NCBI RefSeq assembly: GCF_026262505.1
Contig: NC_067203.1
Span: 1,426,001-1,490,000 of the forward strand
Length of the DNA: 64,000 nucleotides
DNA from: Trichomonas vaginalis G3
Lineage: Eukaryota; Parabasalia; Trichomonadida; Trichomonadidae
Direction of reading: 5' to 3'
The notes under the pieces are model-generated. The model worked only from the letters and a program-made list of their open reading frames with translations. It was not told the DNA's origin and did not search any database. The translations under genes were made by a program, and so were the position numbers. The number at the start of each line of letters is the position of its first letter. Within the stretch, counting starts at the first letter, position 1. This document shows positions 12,561 through 22,220 of the stretch, in pieces.

Positions 12561-12625
12561 AAAAAAAAAAAAAAAAAAAAAAAAAGGGAGTGGGGCTTCC
12601 AGGCACTTCGTGCCCTCTAGCCCCC
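12560..12625. repeat. Left terminus of Maverick A: poly-A run plus nested hairpin
   Basis: About 26 A residues are followed at 12592-12624 by a nested hairpin: GGGGCT pairs with AGCCCC outside and GGCAC pairs with GTGCC around a TTC loop. The same arrangement (longer A run, near-identical hairpin) begins element C at 61861, which marks it as the family's end. Polinton termini are known for short 1-3 bp repeats, thought to reflect protein-primed replication; a homopolymer run would be the simplest case. Confidence 0.65.
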
Positions 12626-12676
12626 GTCACTTTTCTGTCACTTTTCAGGAAAAAACATTTTTATTATATATATAAA

Positions 12677-13495
12677 ATGAATTTTACAAAACCACCGTTA
12701 CCCTTCTTTGGAAATAAGAGTAGATGTAAAGATATTCTATTGAGAGAACTTAAGAAACTACCGAATGGTCTAACATTTGTAGACTTGTTCGGTGGAAGTT
12801 TCTATATATCTCATTTGTGCCATACAATATTTCCTGACTCAAAGATTATATGCAATGACTTCGACAACTATATGAACCATCTCAAACATATACCAGACAC
12901 AAACAAAATATTGAAAGAGTTAAAAGAAAAGATACCTATAGGTAAGATGGAACGTATACCATTAGATAAGAAAAATACTGTCAGAGAGGTTTTGAAAAAG
13001 GCAGAGTATATTGACTGGGATAGTATATCTGCTAGACTATTATATAGTGGTGCTATAAGAGTTCATGACATTGAAACACTTATGTCAAAAGTTTTATATC
13101 TTAACTATACAAATGTTTTCAAAGAGAACATAGAAAAATATATTGAGGGTATAGAGTTTGTGAGATGTCGTTGGACAGAGTTGTATGAAAAATATAAAAA
13201 CAAGGAAAATGTTTTCTTTATAGTAGACCCACCGTTCTATAACACATGGGATTTTCAATACCAAGTAGACTGGACTTTGAGAGACTCTTTAGAAACTTTA
13301 GACGTTTTACATAACCATCCATGCTTTTACTTTACATCCGATAAAAGTGGTTTGGAAAGTGTCATGAGATGGTTAGAGGACATACATGACTATGAGTTTA
13401 GATACGATAAGATAGAATATGAGAGAGGTCCTATAAACTGGAGAAAGTGTCATAACAAAGAAATTTTACTAGTAAGTAAATGTGGTTTGAAATAG
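12677..13495 (+). CDS. D12-class (Dam-like) adenine-N6 DNA methyltransferase
   Basis: A 272-residue protein of the D12/Dam family, which transfers a methyl group from S-adenosylmethionine to adenine N6 in DNA. FFGNK (residues 10-14) and VDLFGGS (35-41) form the SAM-binding region, and DPPFY (about 184-188) is the catalytic DPPY-type motif. The ATG at 12677 is chosen because the copy in element C (62769) starts there and similarity stops upstream. The gene sits next to the element's left end, and a TTTTTATTATATATATAAA stretch precedes the start. T. vaginalis is known to carry adenine methylation and Maverick-derived methylases, so this gene could mark or protect element DNA, or affect host DNA. 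Confidence 0.9.
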   Translation: MNFTKPPLPFFGNKSRCKDILLRELKKLPNGLTFVDLFGGSFYISHLCHTIFPDSKIICNDFDNYMNHLKHIPDTNKILKELKEKIPIGKMERIPLDKKNTVREVLKKAEYIDWDSISARLLYSGAIRVHDIETLMSKVLYLNYTNVFKENIEKYIEGIEFVRCRWTELYEKYKNKENVFFIVDPPFYNTWDFQYQVDWTLRDSLETLDVLHNHPCFYFTSDKSGLESVMRWLEDIHDYEFRYDKIEYERGPINWRKCHNKEILLVSKCGLK

Positions 13496-13610
13496 GACTA
13501 CTTGTTTTAGGTTTTTCCATTGTGTCATTTACTTATTTGACGTGGCAGAAAGATATAGAGAATATGAAGATGAACCAATGCCTGCAAATGTTCAGCATAT
13601 GTACTCGTAA
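13480..13610 (+). pseudogene. Small single-span membrane protein gene of Maverick A
   Basis: Starts 15 bases before the end of the methylase gene in another frame. The first ~20 residues (MWFEIGLLVLGF and on) are hydrophobic, suggesting one membrane span. The matching gene in element C (63572-63703) encodes a 43-residue protein with the same start and an acidic tail. The overlap suggests translational or transcriptional coupling to the methylase. Function unknown; this copy looks broken. Confidence 0.55.
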
Positions 13611-13633
13611 GAGATATTTTTATCTAATATTAA

Positions 13634-13996
13634 ATGGACGCACAGAACTTAGCGAATGCACAGCAACCTGGACAACCAAACCCAGAGAATATTCCAAATG
13701 AAGTTAGAATACAAACTGCAATGGCAAACTATGGTCAAGTGCCAACAGATGTACAAATGCAAACTGCCATGTCAAATGACGCTGCGTTAGGCTTACCACC
13801 ATGGTATGCAAATATGAGATGGAAAGAGTTTTATACAAACCCTGAAGTGGGATATAAACAACTCTATGCAGATGACGCGAACACAGGAGTTGACCCAGAG
13901 TATGTTTTCTACCAGAGGAGAAATAGAATGTATGAGCTCCAGTTAAAGAATGCAATGGAACTCAGAAGGAAACGTAAGAGACTAGGTGGACATTAG
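13634..13996 (+). CDS. Small conserved Maverick protein, 120 aa
   Basis: Unrecognised. The N-terminus is rich in Asn, Gln and Pro, with a repeated phrase (QTAMANYGQVPTDVQ, then QMQTAMSN). The middle has aromatic residues (PPWYANMRWKEFY) and the C-terminus is strongly basic (RRKRKRLGGH), suggesting nucleic-acid or capsid-interior binding. The same start and sequence occur in element C at 63727, showing it is a family gene. It is preceded by ATTTTTATCTAATATTAA, resembling the leader of neighbouring genes. Confidence 0.7.
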   Translation: MDAQNLANAQQPGQPNPENIPNEVRIQTAMANYGQVPTDVQMQTAMSNDAALGLPPWYANMRWKEFYTNPEVGYKQLYADDANTGVDPEYVFYQRRNRMYELQLKNAMELRRKRKRLGGH

Positions 13997-14014
13997 ATTT
14001 TTACATATAGTAAA

Positions 14015-14257
14015 ATGGGTTTCTTCAGTAGTATTGGAAACTTCTTTCGAAATGTTGGAAGAGGTATATGGAATGGAATAAAAACCGTAGGAAGGGGAGT
14101 ATGGAACGGAGTCAAAAATATTGGCAAAAGAGTAGGTCAGTTCGTTGGTATTATACCTAAAGACCCTGAACCAGAAGAACAAGCTCCTGTTATACAACAG
14201 CCTGAACCTGCACCACAGTCTAGTTGGCAACCAAATCCAACACCTCAACCGTATTAA
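14015..14257 (+). CDS. Amphipathic minor virion-like protein, 80 aa
   Basis: The first ~45 residues are an amphipathic, Gly- and aromatic-rich repeat (GFFSSIGNFFRNVGRGIWNG, then GRGVWNGVKNIGKRVG). The rest is a Pro/Gln/Glu tail. This layout resembles the membrane-active minor virion proteins of adenovirus-like viruses (pVI or pX types), but the resemblance is in composition only. Similar proteins recur at 17391 in this element and at 57764 and 58001 in element B. Confidence 0.6.
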   Translation: MGFFSSIGNFFRNVGRGIWNGIKTVGRGVWNGVKNIGKRVGQFVGIIPKDPEPEEQAPVIQQPEPAPQSSWQPNPTPQPY

Positions 14258-14261
14258 AAAA

Positions 14262-15110
14262 TCATATTTTTACCGTTCGATAGTAGTTGTATATGAAACT
14301 AAGTTCTAAGTAAAACGCGTGGTATAATGGAATTATTCTCTTTCTTCCATCTGTAGTAAACCATACTTGAAAGTCTGAAATACTTCCACTCGGTGGTTCA
14401 TATAGCTTTGTAGGTTTTTCGTAAAAGTCATTTGCCAAGCATAAAAAAGAGTTTTGTGCACCAGAAAATGAAGCATGAACTATAATAGCATCTGAGTCGA
14501 AAACATTTTCATATGTTCCATTAGGGTTTTCGACTTCATAAAAGTTCGGGTGTACTGGATATTCTGCAGGCTGATTTAACATCCTCAAAAATCTATACCA
14601 TGCCAAGTTGTTATATTTTGTAGAAATATAAACGTCTTCTCCAAGGTCTTCTATTCTATTGATTTTAACAGTTGCATTTTTCCTGTCATAAACAATATCG
14701 AGATGGTACTCTCCTTCGTCAATGTTGTACTGTTTTGCATATTCGAGATAGATATCGTTTATTTTTTCTTGAAAAGCTTGAAGAGTTGTTTCTAAGTTTA
14801 CAAGCAAATTCACTTGTAAAAGTTTTCCCTGTTCAAATTTCTCATACGTACGTTTTTCTTTGTTATAGTATCGAACTTCAAAAGCGACCGTAAATGGGAA
14901 CCCATGTATGGCTTCTGAAATGAACTTCATTCTACGAAAGCCAATAGCTTTTGTGACAGATGGGTCTCTTAACCATCTTAATGGGTAGTCAAAACGATAG
15001 CCTTCATGCTTTACGGTCTCTGTCTCAAACTTTTGACCGACATTAGTAAAAAGTTCATCTAATGGTTTAGTTGTAGCAACTCTTGAATTTTCTTTTTCTA
15101 TTGGAAGCAT
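14262..15110 (-). CDS. Maverick protein, possibly structural, 282 aa
   Basis: No family recognised with certainty. The protein is beta-rich in appearance. Its C-terminal part (SDFQVWFTTDG, then LYHAFYLELSFIYNY) looks like the end of the 159-residue protein at 53052-53531 in element B (EFLEFWFKYPDG, then DYYSIMLMLEY), so it is probably a conserved structural component of these elements. Converges with the amphipathic gene on its left and is divergent from the fibre gene on its right; only 18 bases separate the two starts (15110 and 15129), so a shared promoter is likely. Confidence 0.6.
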   Translation of the reverse strand: MLPIEKENSRVATTKPLDELFTNVGQKFETETVKHEGYRFDYPLRWLRDPSVTKAIGFRRMKFISEAIHGFPFTVAFEVRYYNKEKRTYEKFEQGKLLQVNLLVNLETTLQAFQEKINDIYLEYAKQYNIDEGEYHLDIVYDRKNATVKINRIEDLGEDVYISTKYNNLAWYRFLRMLNQPAEYPVHPNFYEVENPNGTYENVFDSDAIIVHASFSGAQNSFLCLANDFYEKPTKLYEPPSGSISDFQVWFTTDGRKRIIPLYHAFYLELSFIYNYYRTVKI

Positions 15111-15128
15111 ATTTTATCTAGAATAAAA

Positions 15129-16418
15129 ATGTCAAATGAAACAGCGTCTATGAGAGAAATACAACACAACCGACAACTCATTATGCAAGCTCTAAATAAG
15201 AACACAACAAACTTTTCAAACTATTCTAAGATATCTGAGTCATTGAAAGAAGGAAACTTAAAACTGACGATAAACCCAATGACAGACGAGTTTCTGTTTC
15301 AAGACAATAGGAACCATACTGTCTGTATAAATCCAACAAAAGGAACTTTAAACGAGAAACCTATAGATGAACTTCTTTTGAAAGCAGATGTTGACAACAA
15401 AGCTGACAAAGAGTATGTCATTGAAAAAGTTCAAGAAGAACATGACAGAGCAGATGCAACATATGCAACGAAAGAGGATGTTGAAAAGAAAGCAGATAAA
15501 ACATATGTTAACGATGAGTTAGAATGTGTGGCTAGTGCGTTAGTGAAGAAGGCAGATAAGGAATATGTGGATGAAAAAGAAAATGAAATTAAAGAAAGGG
15601 TTGAATGGTATAATGAAAGGACAACAAAGATTTTAAAAACTAAAGCTGATACAGGATGGGTTTCAGGATGTTTAGACCTTAAAGCCGACAAAGAAACTGT
15701 AGATATGTTGGCACAAACGGTTTCAAGTCATACCAGAGGTTTAATGGAAGATGGACAACAGTTGAAAGAGCTTGAGAAAGGTGTTACAGAGTTAAGGAAT
15801 ACAAAAGCAGACTCGACATGGATAGCTGGATATGTAGATGCAACAAAAGAACGTATTTTAGCATGGACAGAAGGAACATACCCACAAAAATATCATAGAC
15901 ATAGCATCTCTGACGTAAATGAACTTGAAGAAAAGTTAGATAAAAAAGCTGACAAAACAGAGCTTCAAACGTTAAAGACAGAAATACTTCAAACAGTATA
16001 TCCTATAGGTTCTATTTACACGTCAATGAACTCTACCAGACCAGAAGTAGTACTTGGTTTTGGAACTTGGACTCAAATAGTCGACAGGTTTTTGTATTGT
16101 GCAAACTCTTCAAAGGAAACAGGTGGAAGTAAAACGATTTCAGGTGAAAACTTACCTGCGCACAGTCACTACATAGATTTAAGTACATCTCAAGCAGGTT
16201 GGCATAAGCATAGATATTGGGATTGGTCAGGAATGATAAAAGGTAAAGGATATGATGTTAAAGACAACGTTAAGTTTGCTATAGATTGTTACTGGAGTAA
16301 CACTGAGGGAGGAGGAAACCATACACATCGCGTTTCAGGGTATACGCAAACAACGGGACAAAGTAAAGACTACATGCCACCTTACATGACAGTTTACGCA
16401 TGGTATAGAATTGCTTAG
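15129..16418 (+). CDS. Phage-like collar/fibre protein, 429 aa
   Basis: A fibre with three parts. Residues 1 to ~80 form a head. Residues ~85-280 hold repeated coiled-coil heptad-like units of the KADKEYVDE type, as in trimeric phage tail fibres. The C-terminal ~140 residues are a tail-collar-type domain: YPIGSIYTSMNSTRPE, GFGTWTQIVDRFLY, GENLPAHSH, and the closing PPYMTVYAWYRIA. Such domains usually bind receptors at fibre tips in bacteriophages. Here it would decorate a Polinton capsid. Element B has a related gene. The sequence suggests acquisition from a phage or prophage; direction of transfer is inference. Confidence 0.85.
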   Translation: MSNETASMREIQHNRQLIMQALNKNTTNFSNYSKISESLKEGNLKLTINPMTDEFLFQDNRNHTVCINPTKGTLNEKPIDELLLKADVDNKADKEYVIEKVQEEHDRADATYATKEDVEKKADKTYVNDELECVASALVKKADKEYVDEKENEIKERVEWYNERTTKILKTKADTGWVSGCLDLKADKETVDMLAQTVSSHTRGLMEDGQQLKELEKGVTELRNTKADSTWIAGYVDATKERILAWTEGTYPQKYHRHSISDVNELEEKLDKKADKTELQTLKTEILQTVYPIGSIYTSMNSTRPEVVLGFGTWTQIVDRFLYCANSSKETGGSKTISGENLPAHSHYIDLSTSQAGWHKHRYWDWSGMIKGKGYDVKDNVKFAIDCYWSNTEGGGNHTHRVSGYTQTTGQSKDYMPPYMTVYAWYRIA

Positions 16419-17374
16419 TCGTCATTTTCAACTTCTTTAGCATATTCGTCAGGAGTTGTCTTATATTTGTTAGGAACTGTCTTTGAAAGTATACCACCTT
16501 GAACTTTGACAAGTTTGAAACGAGGTCTGACAATAGTAGTTTTATCTTCTGCTTGCAGTCTGTACATTTTGCCATGTTTGCCTAAAACTTCATAATATTC
16601 TCTTGTATACTTTCTTCTATTTTTACGAACACGAAGGTGAGTACCTGTCGAGTTCCCATTGTTGTCATAGTCAATAGTATTTTCATATGGGTCGCGTTTA
16701 GGTATTTCTATTTTTACTTTGTCACCTTTCTTAAGTTTGAAGCCTGGCATTCTTTCTTGTTTGTCTCTTTTGACTAAACTATTAAATATATAGTCTTTCT
16801 CTAAGTCGGGGTTGTTTTTCATTTCTTCGGGGGAGTGGTTTCCCAAACCTTTTTGTTTACGGCTATTGTAAATATTTAAAACTTGTCTCATCTTTGCCAT
16901 GGAGAAATGTCTATATTTGTCGTCATATGACATTTCATCTACCTCACCACCTTGTGGTTGATTTAAATCTCTTAAGATTTTTATACAACTGTCAATGACA
17001 CCAAGAGCAGAATGGTTTTGGTCGACAATGAAATATTGGTTTACATTTTTTGAACGCAGATAGTTTTTAATATCGTCTGATTTGAAAGAACTTTCACAGT
17101 CAGATGTCAGTTTTGTTGGATGGTATTTGTCAACGAATATTGTCAAAGCTGCTAAGATATCTAAAATATTTTTGGACTGTAATGGTATGGCTTCACAGTA
17201 TCTTGTGTTTTGACCGACAAATATTAGCCAGTATGGTGGTCCATCTTCTCTATACCTCGGAATGTTTTCCAAGATATCCATAAACCAAGCATTTGGTGTT
17301 GAACTAAAGATTTTTATCATGAGTGCTTTCTTTGTTGCCTTAGAAACATAGGGGTCCTTGTTTGGATTCGTCAT
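16415..17374 (-). CDS. Retroviral-type (rve) integrase of Maverick A
   Basis: A 319-residue integrase that would insert the element's ends into target DNA. The core starts at WFMDILEN (about residue 31) with a second acidic centre in LTSDCESSF (about 94-102) and a helix with IDSCIKILRDL, fitting the DD(E/D) fold. The C-terminal third is basic (RVRKNRRKYTREYYEVLGK) and resembles the SH3/chromo-like tail of Polinton integrases. No N-terminal zinc finger is evident in this frame. It overlaps the fibre gene end by four bases, tail to tail. Confidence 0.85.
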   Translation of the reverse strand: MTNPNKDPYVSKATKKALMIKIFSSTPNAWFMDILENIPRYREDGPPYWLIFVGQNTRYCEAIPLQSKNILDILAALTIFVDKYHPTKLTSDCESSFKSDDIKNYLRSKNVNQYFIVDQNHSALGVIDSCIKILRDLNQPQGGEVDEMSYDDKYRHFSMAKMRQVLNIYNSRKQKGLGNHSPEEMKNNPDLEKDYIFNSLVKRDKQERMPGFKLKKGDKVKIEIPKRDPYENTIDYDNNGNSTGTHLRVRKNRRKYTREYYEVLGKHGKMYRLQAEDKTTIVRPRFKLVKVQGGILSKTVPNKYKTTPDEYAKEVENDD

Positions 17375-17390
17375 TTTTACCCTATAAGAA

Positions 17391-17792
17391 ATGGGTTTAT
17401 TTGGCGCATTAGCAGGAGTTGCATCCAGATTTTTGCCCGCAGTGGGAACAATAGCCAGAGGTGTATTTGGAGTTGGAAGGAAGATTTTGAGTACATTAGG
17501 TATACTTAAAGAGAAAGCACAACCTATTATACAAACTGTACAGAAAGGTTGGGATGTAGCACGAGATGCAGCAAATCTTATTCCAAATCCTGAAACAAGA
17601 GGAAAAGTTCAAGGATGGATGGACAATGTAGGAAGACAAGCAGGAAACTATTATAACAAAGCAAATGACTACTATAACCAAGCAGGGCACTATATGGACC
17701 AAGGTGAAAGATTCTTTAACAGAGGATATAACCATGCACAACAATGGGTAAACAATAACCAACCTCAACCGCCTCAAACGTGGGGAATGTAA
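17391..17792 (+). CDS. Amphipathic minor virion-like protein, 133 aa
   Basis: The N-terminal half alternates hydrophobic and Gly/Ala residues (GLFGALAGVASRFLPAVG, then GVFGVGRKI), and the C-terminal half is Asn/Gln/Tyr-rich with repeated YYNKANDYYNQAGHY. It resembles membrane-lytic or capsid-interior proteins by composition. Its start lies 17 bases from the divergent integrase start, so the two probably share a promoter. Confidence 0.55.
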   Translation: MGLFGALAGVASRFLPAVGTIARGVFGVGRKILSTLGILKEKAQPIIQTVQKGWDVARDAANLIPNPETRGKVQGWMDNVGRQAGNYYNKANDYYNQAGHYMDQGERFFNRGYNHAQQWVNNNQPQPPQTWGM

Positions 17793-17811
17793 AGTTTTTT
17801 ACTGAGATGAA

Positions 17812-17964
17812 ATGAACAATACAGCATTGAGACAAATGGGTTCAAGATGGATTTGTCGACTTCCAGCAGTTACACAACGTGTTTGTCAAGTTCTTCCTAT
17901 ACCTCAGGAAGTTTTAGACCGACTTAAAAAACCTAAACAACCAGTTGAAAACAAACCAAACTAA
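17812..17964 (+). CDS. Small basic protein, 50 aa
   Basis: A short frame with ATG at 17812, ending in a Lys/Pro-rich tail (RLKKPKQPVENKPN). It is included because the 18 bases before its start (TTTTTACTGAGATGAA) are repeated exactly before the next gene at 17983, which suggests both are expressed. Function unknown. Confidence 0.55.
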   Translation: MNNTALRQMGSRWICRLPAVTQRVCQVLPIPQEVLDRLKKPKQPVENKPN

Positions 17965-17982
17965 AATTTTTACTGAGATGAA

Positions 17983-18567
17983 ATGACCGAAGAAGTTGAA
18001 ACGGTAGATTTGACACCACAAACAAAAAGTTCAGAACCATTGTCAAAACCTGTCAAAGAACTTACAGATGAAGAGAAAAATTCAATAATAGAAAGTGCCA
18101 GGTCTGGAAATACAAACCCTAACTACAAAGTCACTTTTCATAGAAATGGAACGGCTAGTATCTCAAAAAAGAAACAGACTCTCACAAATAAAATATTGAA
18201 GTCTGAAGGAGCTTTCGAGACAACAGATGGAAAAGTTTACTTCACTGACCAACAGTTCATTATAGAACATCTCATTGACTTAGAGTCGAAATATTCTAAA
18301 CTTTACAACAAACACAAAAAGTTGAAAGGAAAACAAAAACAAATGGCATATGATATTTATGAAGATGTTGACGACACAACTGTTCCTGCAAGTGAGGTAA
18401 AGTCAGAGGAACCGAAAAGTGACGAAAAACCGATAGAAGAAGAAAAACCAAAAACTGAAGATAAACCAAAACCAAAGTTTAGTTTCCAAACTAAACCAAG
18501 TCAACCTTCATTAGCTGGTATGGGTTGGCGTCAAAGACTTATGGCAGCAGGTGGTTATGTAAAGTAA
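17983..18567 (+). CDS. Acidic Maverick protein with coiled coil, 194 aa
   Basis: Unrecognised. The N-terminal third is acidic, the middle (about residues 90-125) is a Lys-rich helix (LESKYSKLYNKHKKLKGKQK), then a long Glu/Lys/Pro linker, and a conserved-looking end (LAGMGWRQRLMAAGGYVK). It uses the same TTTTTACTGAGATGAA leader as the small gene before it and precedes the polymerase gene. Confidence 0.6.
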   Translation: MTEEVETVDLTPQTKSSEPLSKPVKELTDEEKNSIIESARSGNTNPNYKVTFHRNGTASISKKKQTLTNKILKSEGAFETTDGKVYFTDQQFIIEHLIDLESKYSKLYNKHKKLKGKQKQMAYDIYEDVDDTTVPASEVKSEEPKSDEKPIEEEKPKTEDKPKPKFSFQTKPSQPSLAGMGWRQRLMAAGGYVK

Positions 18568-18598
18568 AGAAAAAAAATATTTTTTTATTTTTGTAAAA

Positions 18599-20738
18599 AT
18601 GCCCCCGTATAGAATGGACAGAAGGTCTGCTAGAATAAAAGCAGAGTTAGAAAGATATGGTTGGAAAGTTTCGAAGAAGTTTAAATATAGGAAGGGAAAG
18701 CCAATAAAAGTCTATGACAAACTGTCTGGTCTTCGCTACGAAATGGATTTGGAAACAGCACGTGCCAATTATCCAAACAGACTAGAGAGGTTAGAAGAAG
18801 AACGTCTTATGGACATGCCTTTCGATGTTAGTGAACCTCAAGTTGAAGGACACGACGGCTTTGCCAGATTCTACTGGAAACATGACGAACAATTGCATCC
18901 CTTGAGACGGAAAAAAGGGAAGGGTGAAGACAAACATGCTCCCATGGAAAGAACAAGATATGCATATGAAAAGTATCGTGAAGTTAGAAGTCAAATTACA
19001 TCTGGTCGAACCTTTACAGTAAACTTTGACGAAGGAAAGAACAAAGAAGGCTTCATGGGTGTACTTGCTGCCATACAAGACGGAAATAAGAAAGGATACA
19101 ATCTCAGACTAACCGTAACAGATTTAGATGGTCATATTTACTATGCACATGGCAATGTCACAACAGCCGCACAACTTCTTGACGCTTTCAAGACTACAAA
19201 GAGAGAACAAATGGTTGACTCCGACTCAGATATTTTGAATGCAATTGAAGGAATTGTAAGCGTGAAGTTCGAATGGTATCAACCTAACCCTCAAGCAGTC
19301 AGACAACATGCTGGATACTTCCCGTTCAGAAATAAGTCTGACATTGACTTGACAAGGTATGGAATTTACAATTCAATCGAAACAATTGTCAATGAACCTT
19401 GTATTCTTACATGTCTCAGGAACTCTGGTCTTGTTACAGATGAGAAGATGAAGTATCTTGAGTCATGTGTGAAGACAAGGTACATTCTCAGAGGTCAATT
19501 GGCAAAAATTGCACCGTTGGCAAATGTCAATATCCGAGTCAGCATACCTACAGCTAAAGGTTCTTCACATGACGACTATGTTGTTGACAAAGACTTACCA
19601 TGGTTGAAGATTGTAATTGTCCACAACCACTTCATGTTGAACGAAAGTCTTACAAACCCATTGTTCGGAAAAGGCAAGTGCAACATTGTCAGAGCTGTAA
19701 ACATTCTTTTCGAGAAAGGTTTGTTGGAACCAATTCCAGATGACAAGCTGACAGAAAGTTTTGTACCAAAAGACGAAACAAACTTTTCACTGTTAGCAAG
19801 ACCAAAAGTTGTTCCAGACAAAGTTATAGCACAAAAGAAGTACACAGTTCCAAAAGGAGTTGGATTGTTCGGATACCAACCTGAACCAGAAGAACTTCCA
19901 ATGAGGTTGCAAGAACTTCAAGATGCTATAAACAAACTCCCATTGAGACATCCAATCGACGTCAAATTGTATTGGAGAGCATCTGAGTTAGGTCAGAAGG
20001 TTTTATATGAAACAGGTTGCTTCGACGATGTTTATGAGATAACAGGAGAAGTTTCTCAGAAGATAAGAGACTCACTTGAATTTCCACAAACTGGACCAAT
20101 TGGTTGCGACAAGTTCGACTCAGATGAAAAGATATACTATGTCGACCTTAACGCTGCATACATGAGTTTGTCCAATATATTTCCGACTGGAATTCCAAAC
20201 GAAGATGGTGAGTTCCCAGGAAGGAACTATACAGTTGGAAAAAGTCATACAACAACTGTATGATATTAGGAAAGCTTCAAACCCCAAACTTGCAATGACA
20301 CTCAAATTGCTTATGAATTCGACATGGGGATATTCCATTAAGAAACCTCAAGAGATGAAGAGTAAACATTATGAGAAGGTCGACAACTTTGTTGAAAGGT
20401 TTTCTCCTTTTGTTTTGAAGTACGAATTCACTCAAGGTCAAAGTGGCTTAGTAACCACATTAAAACCTATTGTCGAACATTGGTCTTACCCTCAGTTCGC
20501 AAAGGCAGTCCTTGACAACTACAACAAATTCTTCTCCGAAGTCAAATCCAAAGTGAAGGTTTACTATGAGAACATTGACGCACTCATGACGAACGAAGAA
20601 GGCTATAACAAACTCATTGAAATGGGATGGTCGGTGAAAAGATGGGTCAATTCAAATTGGACAAAATTTTCACCGAAGTTCATGTCCTCTCCAAGCGTAA
20701 GTACTGGGGTGAAAGAAGGAAATATAAACATTGCATGA
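18599..20738 (+). pseudogene. Family B DNA polymerase of Maverick A, broken
   Basis: The region begins with a basic N-terminal domain (RYGWKVSKKFKYRKGKP) and continues to polymerase palm motifs of the protein-primed type: YYVDLNAAYMS (motif A), LMNSTWGYS (motif B) and VKVYYENIDALM (motif C region). It would replicate the element from a terminal protein. The gene is broken. It uses more C and G at third positions than the methylase or integrase genes. It is clearly a different lineage from the polymerase of element B. Confidence 0.75.
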
Positions 20739-20739
20739 A

Positions 20740-21190
20740 ATAAAAAATTTTTATTCGAATTTGAATCGGACAGGTCGAGTTACACCATTCTTGGTCTCAA
20801 ACTCATATATAACCTGTTTGTTGTATTTTCGTCGACTATGGCACGAGACACGAACATTGACCAAACGGACAAAAAGTGTCATTTCAGATGGTCACGCAGC
20901 CAATCGCATTCGAGCACTTCGAAGAAGCCTTACGTTCCAAGGGAGAGGGTGTCTGGTGCAAGGCAGAGGTCATGGACTCTACGAGCAGTACATCCTCAAT
21001 GCCTGGGAGGACAAATCGTCCTTGGATTGGCAATTCTACCAACTCCTCTGGGACGACCTCCTACGCAACTGGGATGACGAAAGAGTCCAATTCAGAGGTC
21101 GGAACTAATTGTCCAAATTACCTTAATTTACATACTTAAAATAAACACCTAAATTTACTCGGGGTTTCCCCCTAAAATAAAATTTTTTTA
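20740..21190. other. GC-richer unresolved part of Maverick A
   Basis: Sequence richer in GC than the flanks, with overlapping short frames on the plus strand and no family match. It probably holds the remains of one or more small genes of the same cluster as those at 21.2-24.9 kb. No RNA gene was recognised. Confidence 0.4.
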
Positions 21191-21193
21191 CTC

Positions 21194-21550
21194 TTAGAAC
21201 CACTCGAGGTTCTCCTTACGGTTGTTGAGCTTGTCACCGTCAATGTGTCTGACCTTCGTCTTCTTGTTGGATTTGGAACCCATTGAATTGCGACAAGCTT
21301 GCCCATGGAATTGAACCGCGATTCCGAAGGTAAGGTTCAAGTGTCCCAAGTTGTTGAGGACTGGGGTAAGAACCTTGCCTGTCTCCTTGTTGCGGATTTT
21401 GTATGGGTAGGGTTGGGAAATTTCGTAAGCGTCATCGGCAACAAGGGTTGCCCAAACTTCCTCTTCTTCGTGTTTCTCTTCTTCTTCTCTTCTTCCTCTT
21501 CTCTCTTCTCTCTTCTCCTCGACAATTCCTTCTTCAATTTGGTACTCACG
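21194..21550 (-). pseudogene. HNH endonuclease of Maverick A
   Basis: The minus-strand frame ending at 21194 reads a clear HNH-nuclease end: YPYKIRNKETGKVLTP, then VRHIDGDKLNNRKENLEW. The His-Ile-Asp-Gly...Asn-Asn-Arg...Glu-Asn-Leu pattern is that of small phage and giant-virus HNH enzymes, often preceded by a NUMOD4-like segment, which the YKIRN...GKVL part resembles. These nucleases cut DNA and often act as homing enzymes. Upstream is a long Glu/Arg-rich low-complexity stretch. I found no clear ATG and treat it as probably broken. Confidence 0.7.
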
Positions 21551-21726
21551 AATTACGGTGTTGGAGTTCTGTCCTTTCCGAGTACCTTCCAGATGGCGTC
21601 TATCTCTTCGAAGAAACGGTAGATGAGTCTGGCAAGGTCTCGGTTCTCTCTCGCGTAAATGCGCAAGGTTTCCGTCAAATCATTCAGGCTTTCTCATTGG
21701 AAGCTTGGTTCATGAGGAATCTCACT

Positions 21727-21885
21727 TTAAGTCTTCATCTCTTCCATAAGACTACTTTGGAGAGTCTTAACGGTGTTTGTCAGATGAGCTTTCAAATTCA
21801 AAATTTGAATTTGAACTGGGCGCTTGTCTGGCAACATTGAAAGGACATCTGCCATTGTGTTCGGCTTCGGTGCTTGTTCGGACAT
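21727..21885 (-). CDS. Small protein, 52 aa
   Basis: An intact short frame from the ATG at 21885 (MSEQAPKPNTMADVLSMLPD and on) with a likely helix at its C-terminus. The start is preceded by a TCATTTTTTCG stretch that matches the leaders of other minus-strand genes in this cluster. Function unknown. Confidence 0.5.
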   Translation of the reverse strand: MSEQAPKPNTMADVLSMLPDKRPVQIQILNLKAHLTNTVKTLQSSLMEEMKT

Positions 21886-21917
21886 CGAAAAAATGAAGTG
21901 GTTTGAGAATGACGGTT

Positions 21918-22220
21918 TTACTTCAAAAAGCTTGTTATGACGGTTAAGTCATACAACAAGTTTAAAATAATATCTTGTTCTTCTTCTGAACGTTTGTTGT
22001 CTCTTCCGATAAAAGTTTCGAACATGAGAACCAAAAAACGTTTTTTGAGATTGCGGAAGAGTTCAGGCAAACGTTCATATTCTGGATATGTTGGGAGCAG
22101 TTCAAAACATCTGAGCTGACTTTCGGACAAAATTGGGACAATGTCAGAAAATTCATCTTTGGTCGGACTGCTTGAAGGTAAGTCCCTTACATGTAAGTAG
22201 CTCTGGTAAAGTCTTCTCAT
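21918..22220 (-). CDS. Hypothetical helical protein, 100 aa
   Basis: No family recognised. Mostly helical and charged, with ERLPELFRNLKKRFLVLMFE in the middle. It lies in the GC-richer minus-strand cluster. The start is not well fixed; no clear leader motif lies upstream. Confidence 0.45.
   Translation of the reverse strand: MRRLYQSYLHVRDLPSSSPTKDEFSDIVPILSESQLRCFELLPTYPEYERLPELFRNLKKRFLVLMFETFIGRDNKRSEEEQDIILNLLYDLTVITSFLK

Noticed and set aside
12560-12586. Poly-A as the tail of a retroposed (LINE or SINE) copy
   Set aside because: The A run is followed, not preceded, by element sequence, and the same run plus hairpin begins element C, so it is better read as a Maverick terminus.
12542-12676. 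Longer N-terminus for the methylase including a poly-lysine stretch
   Set aside because: It would translate the poly-A terminus and hairpin from a non-ATG codon. The copy in element C has a different upstream sequence and starts at the conserved ATG.
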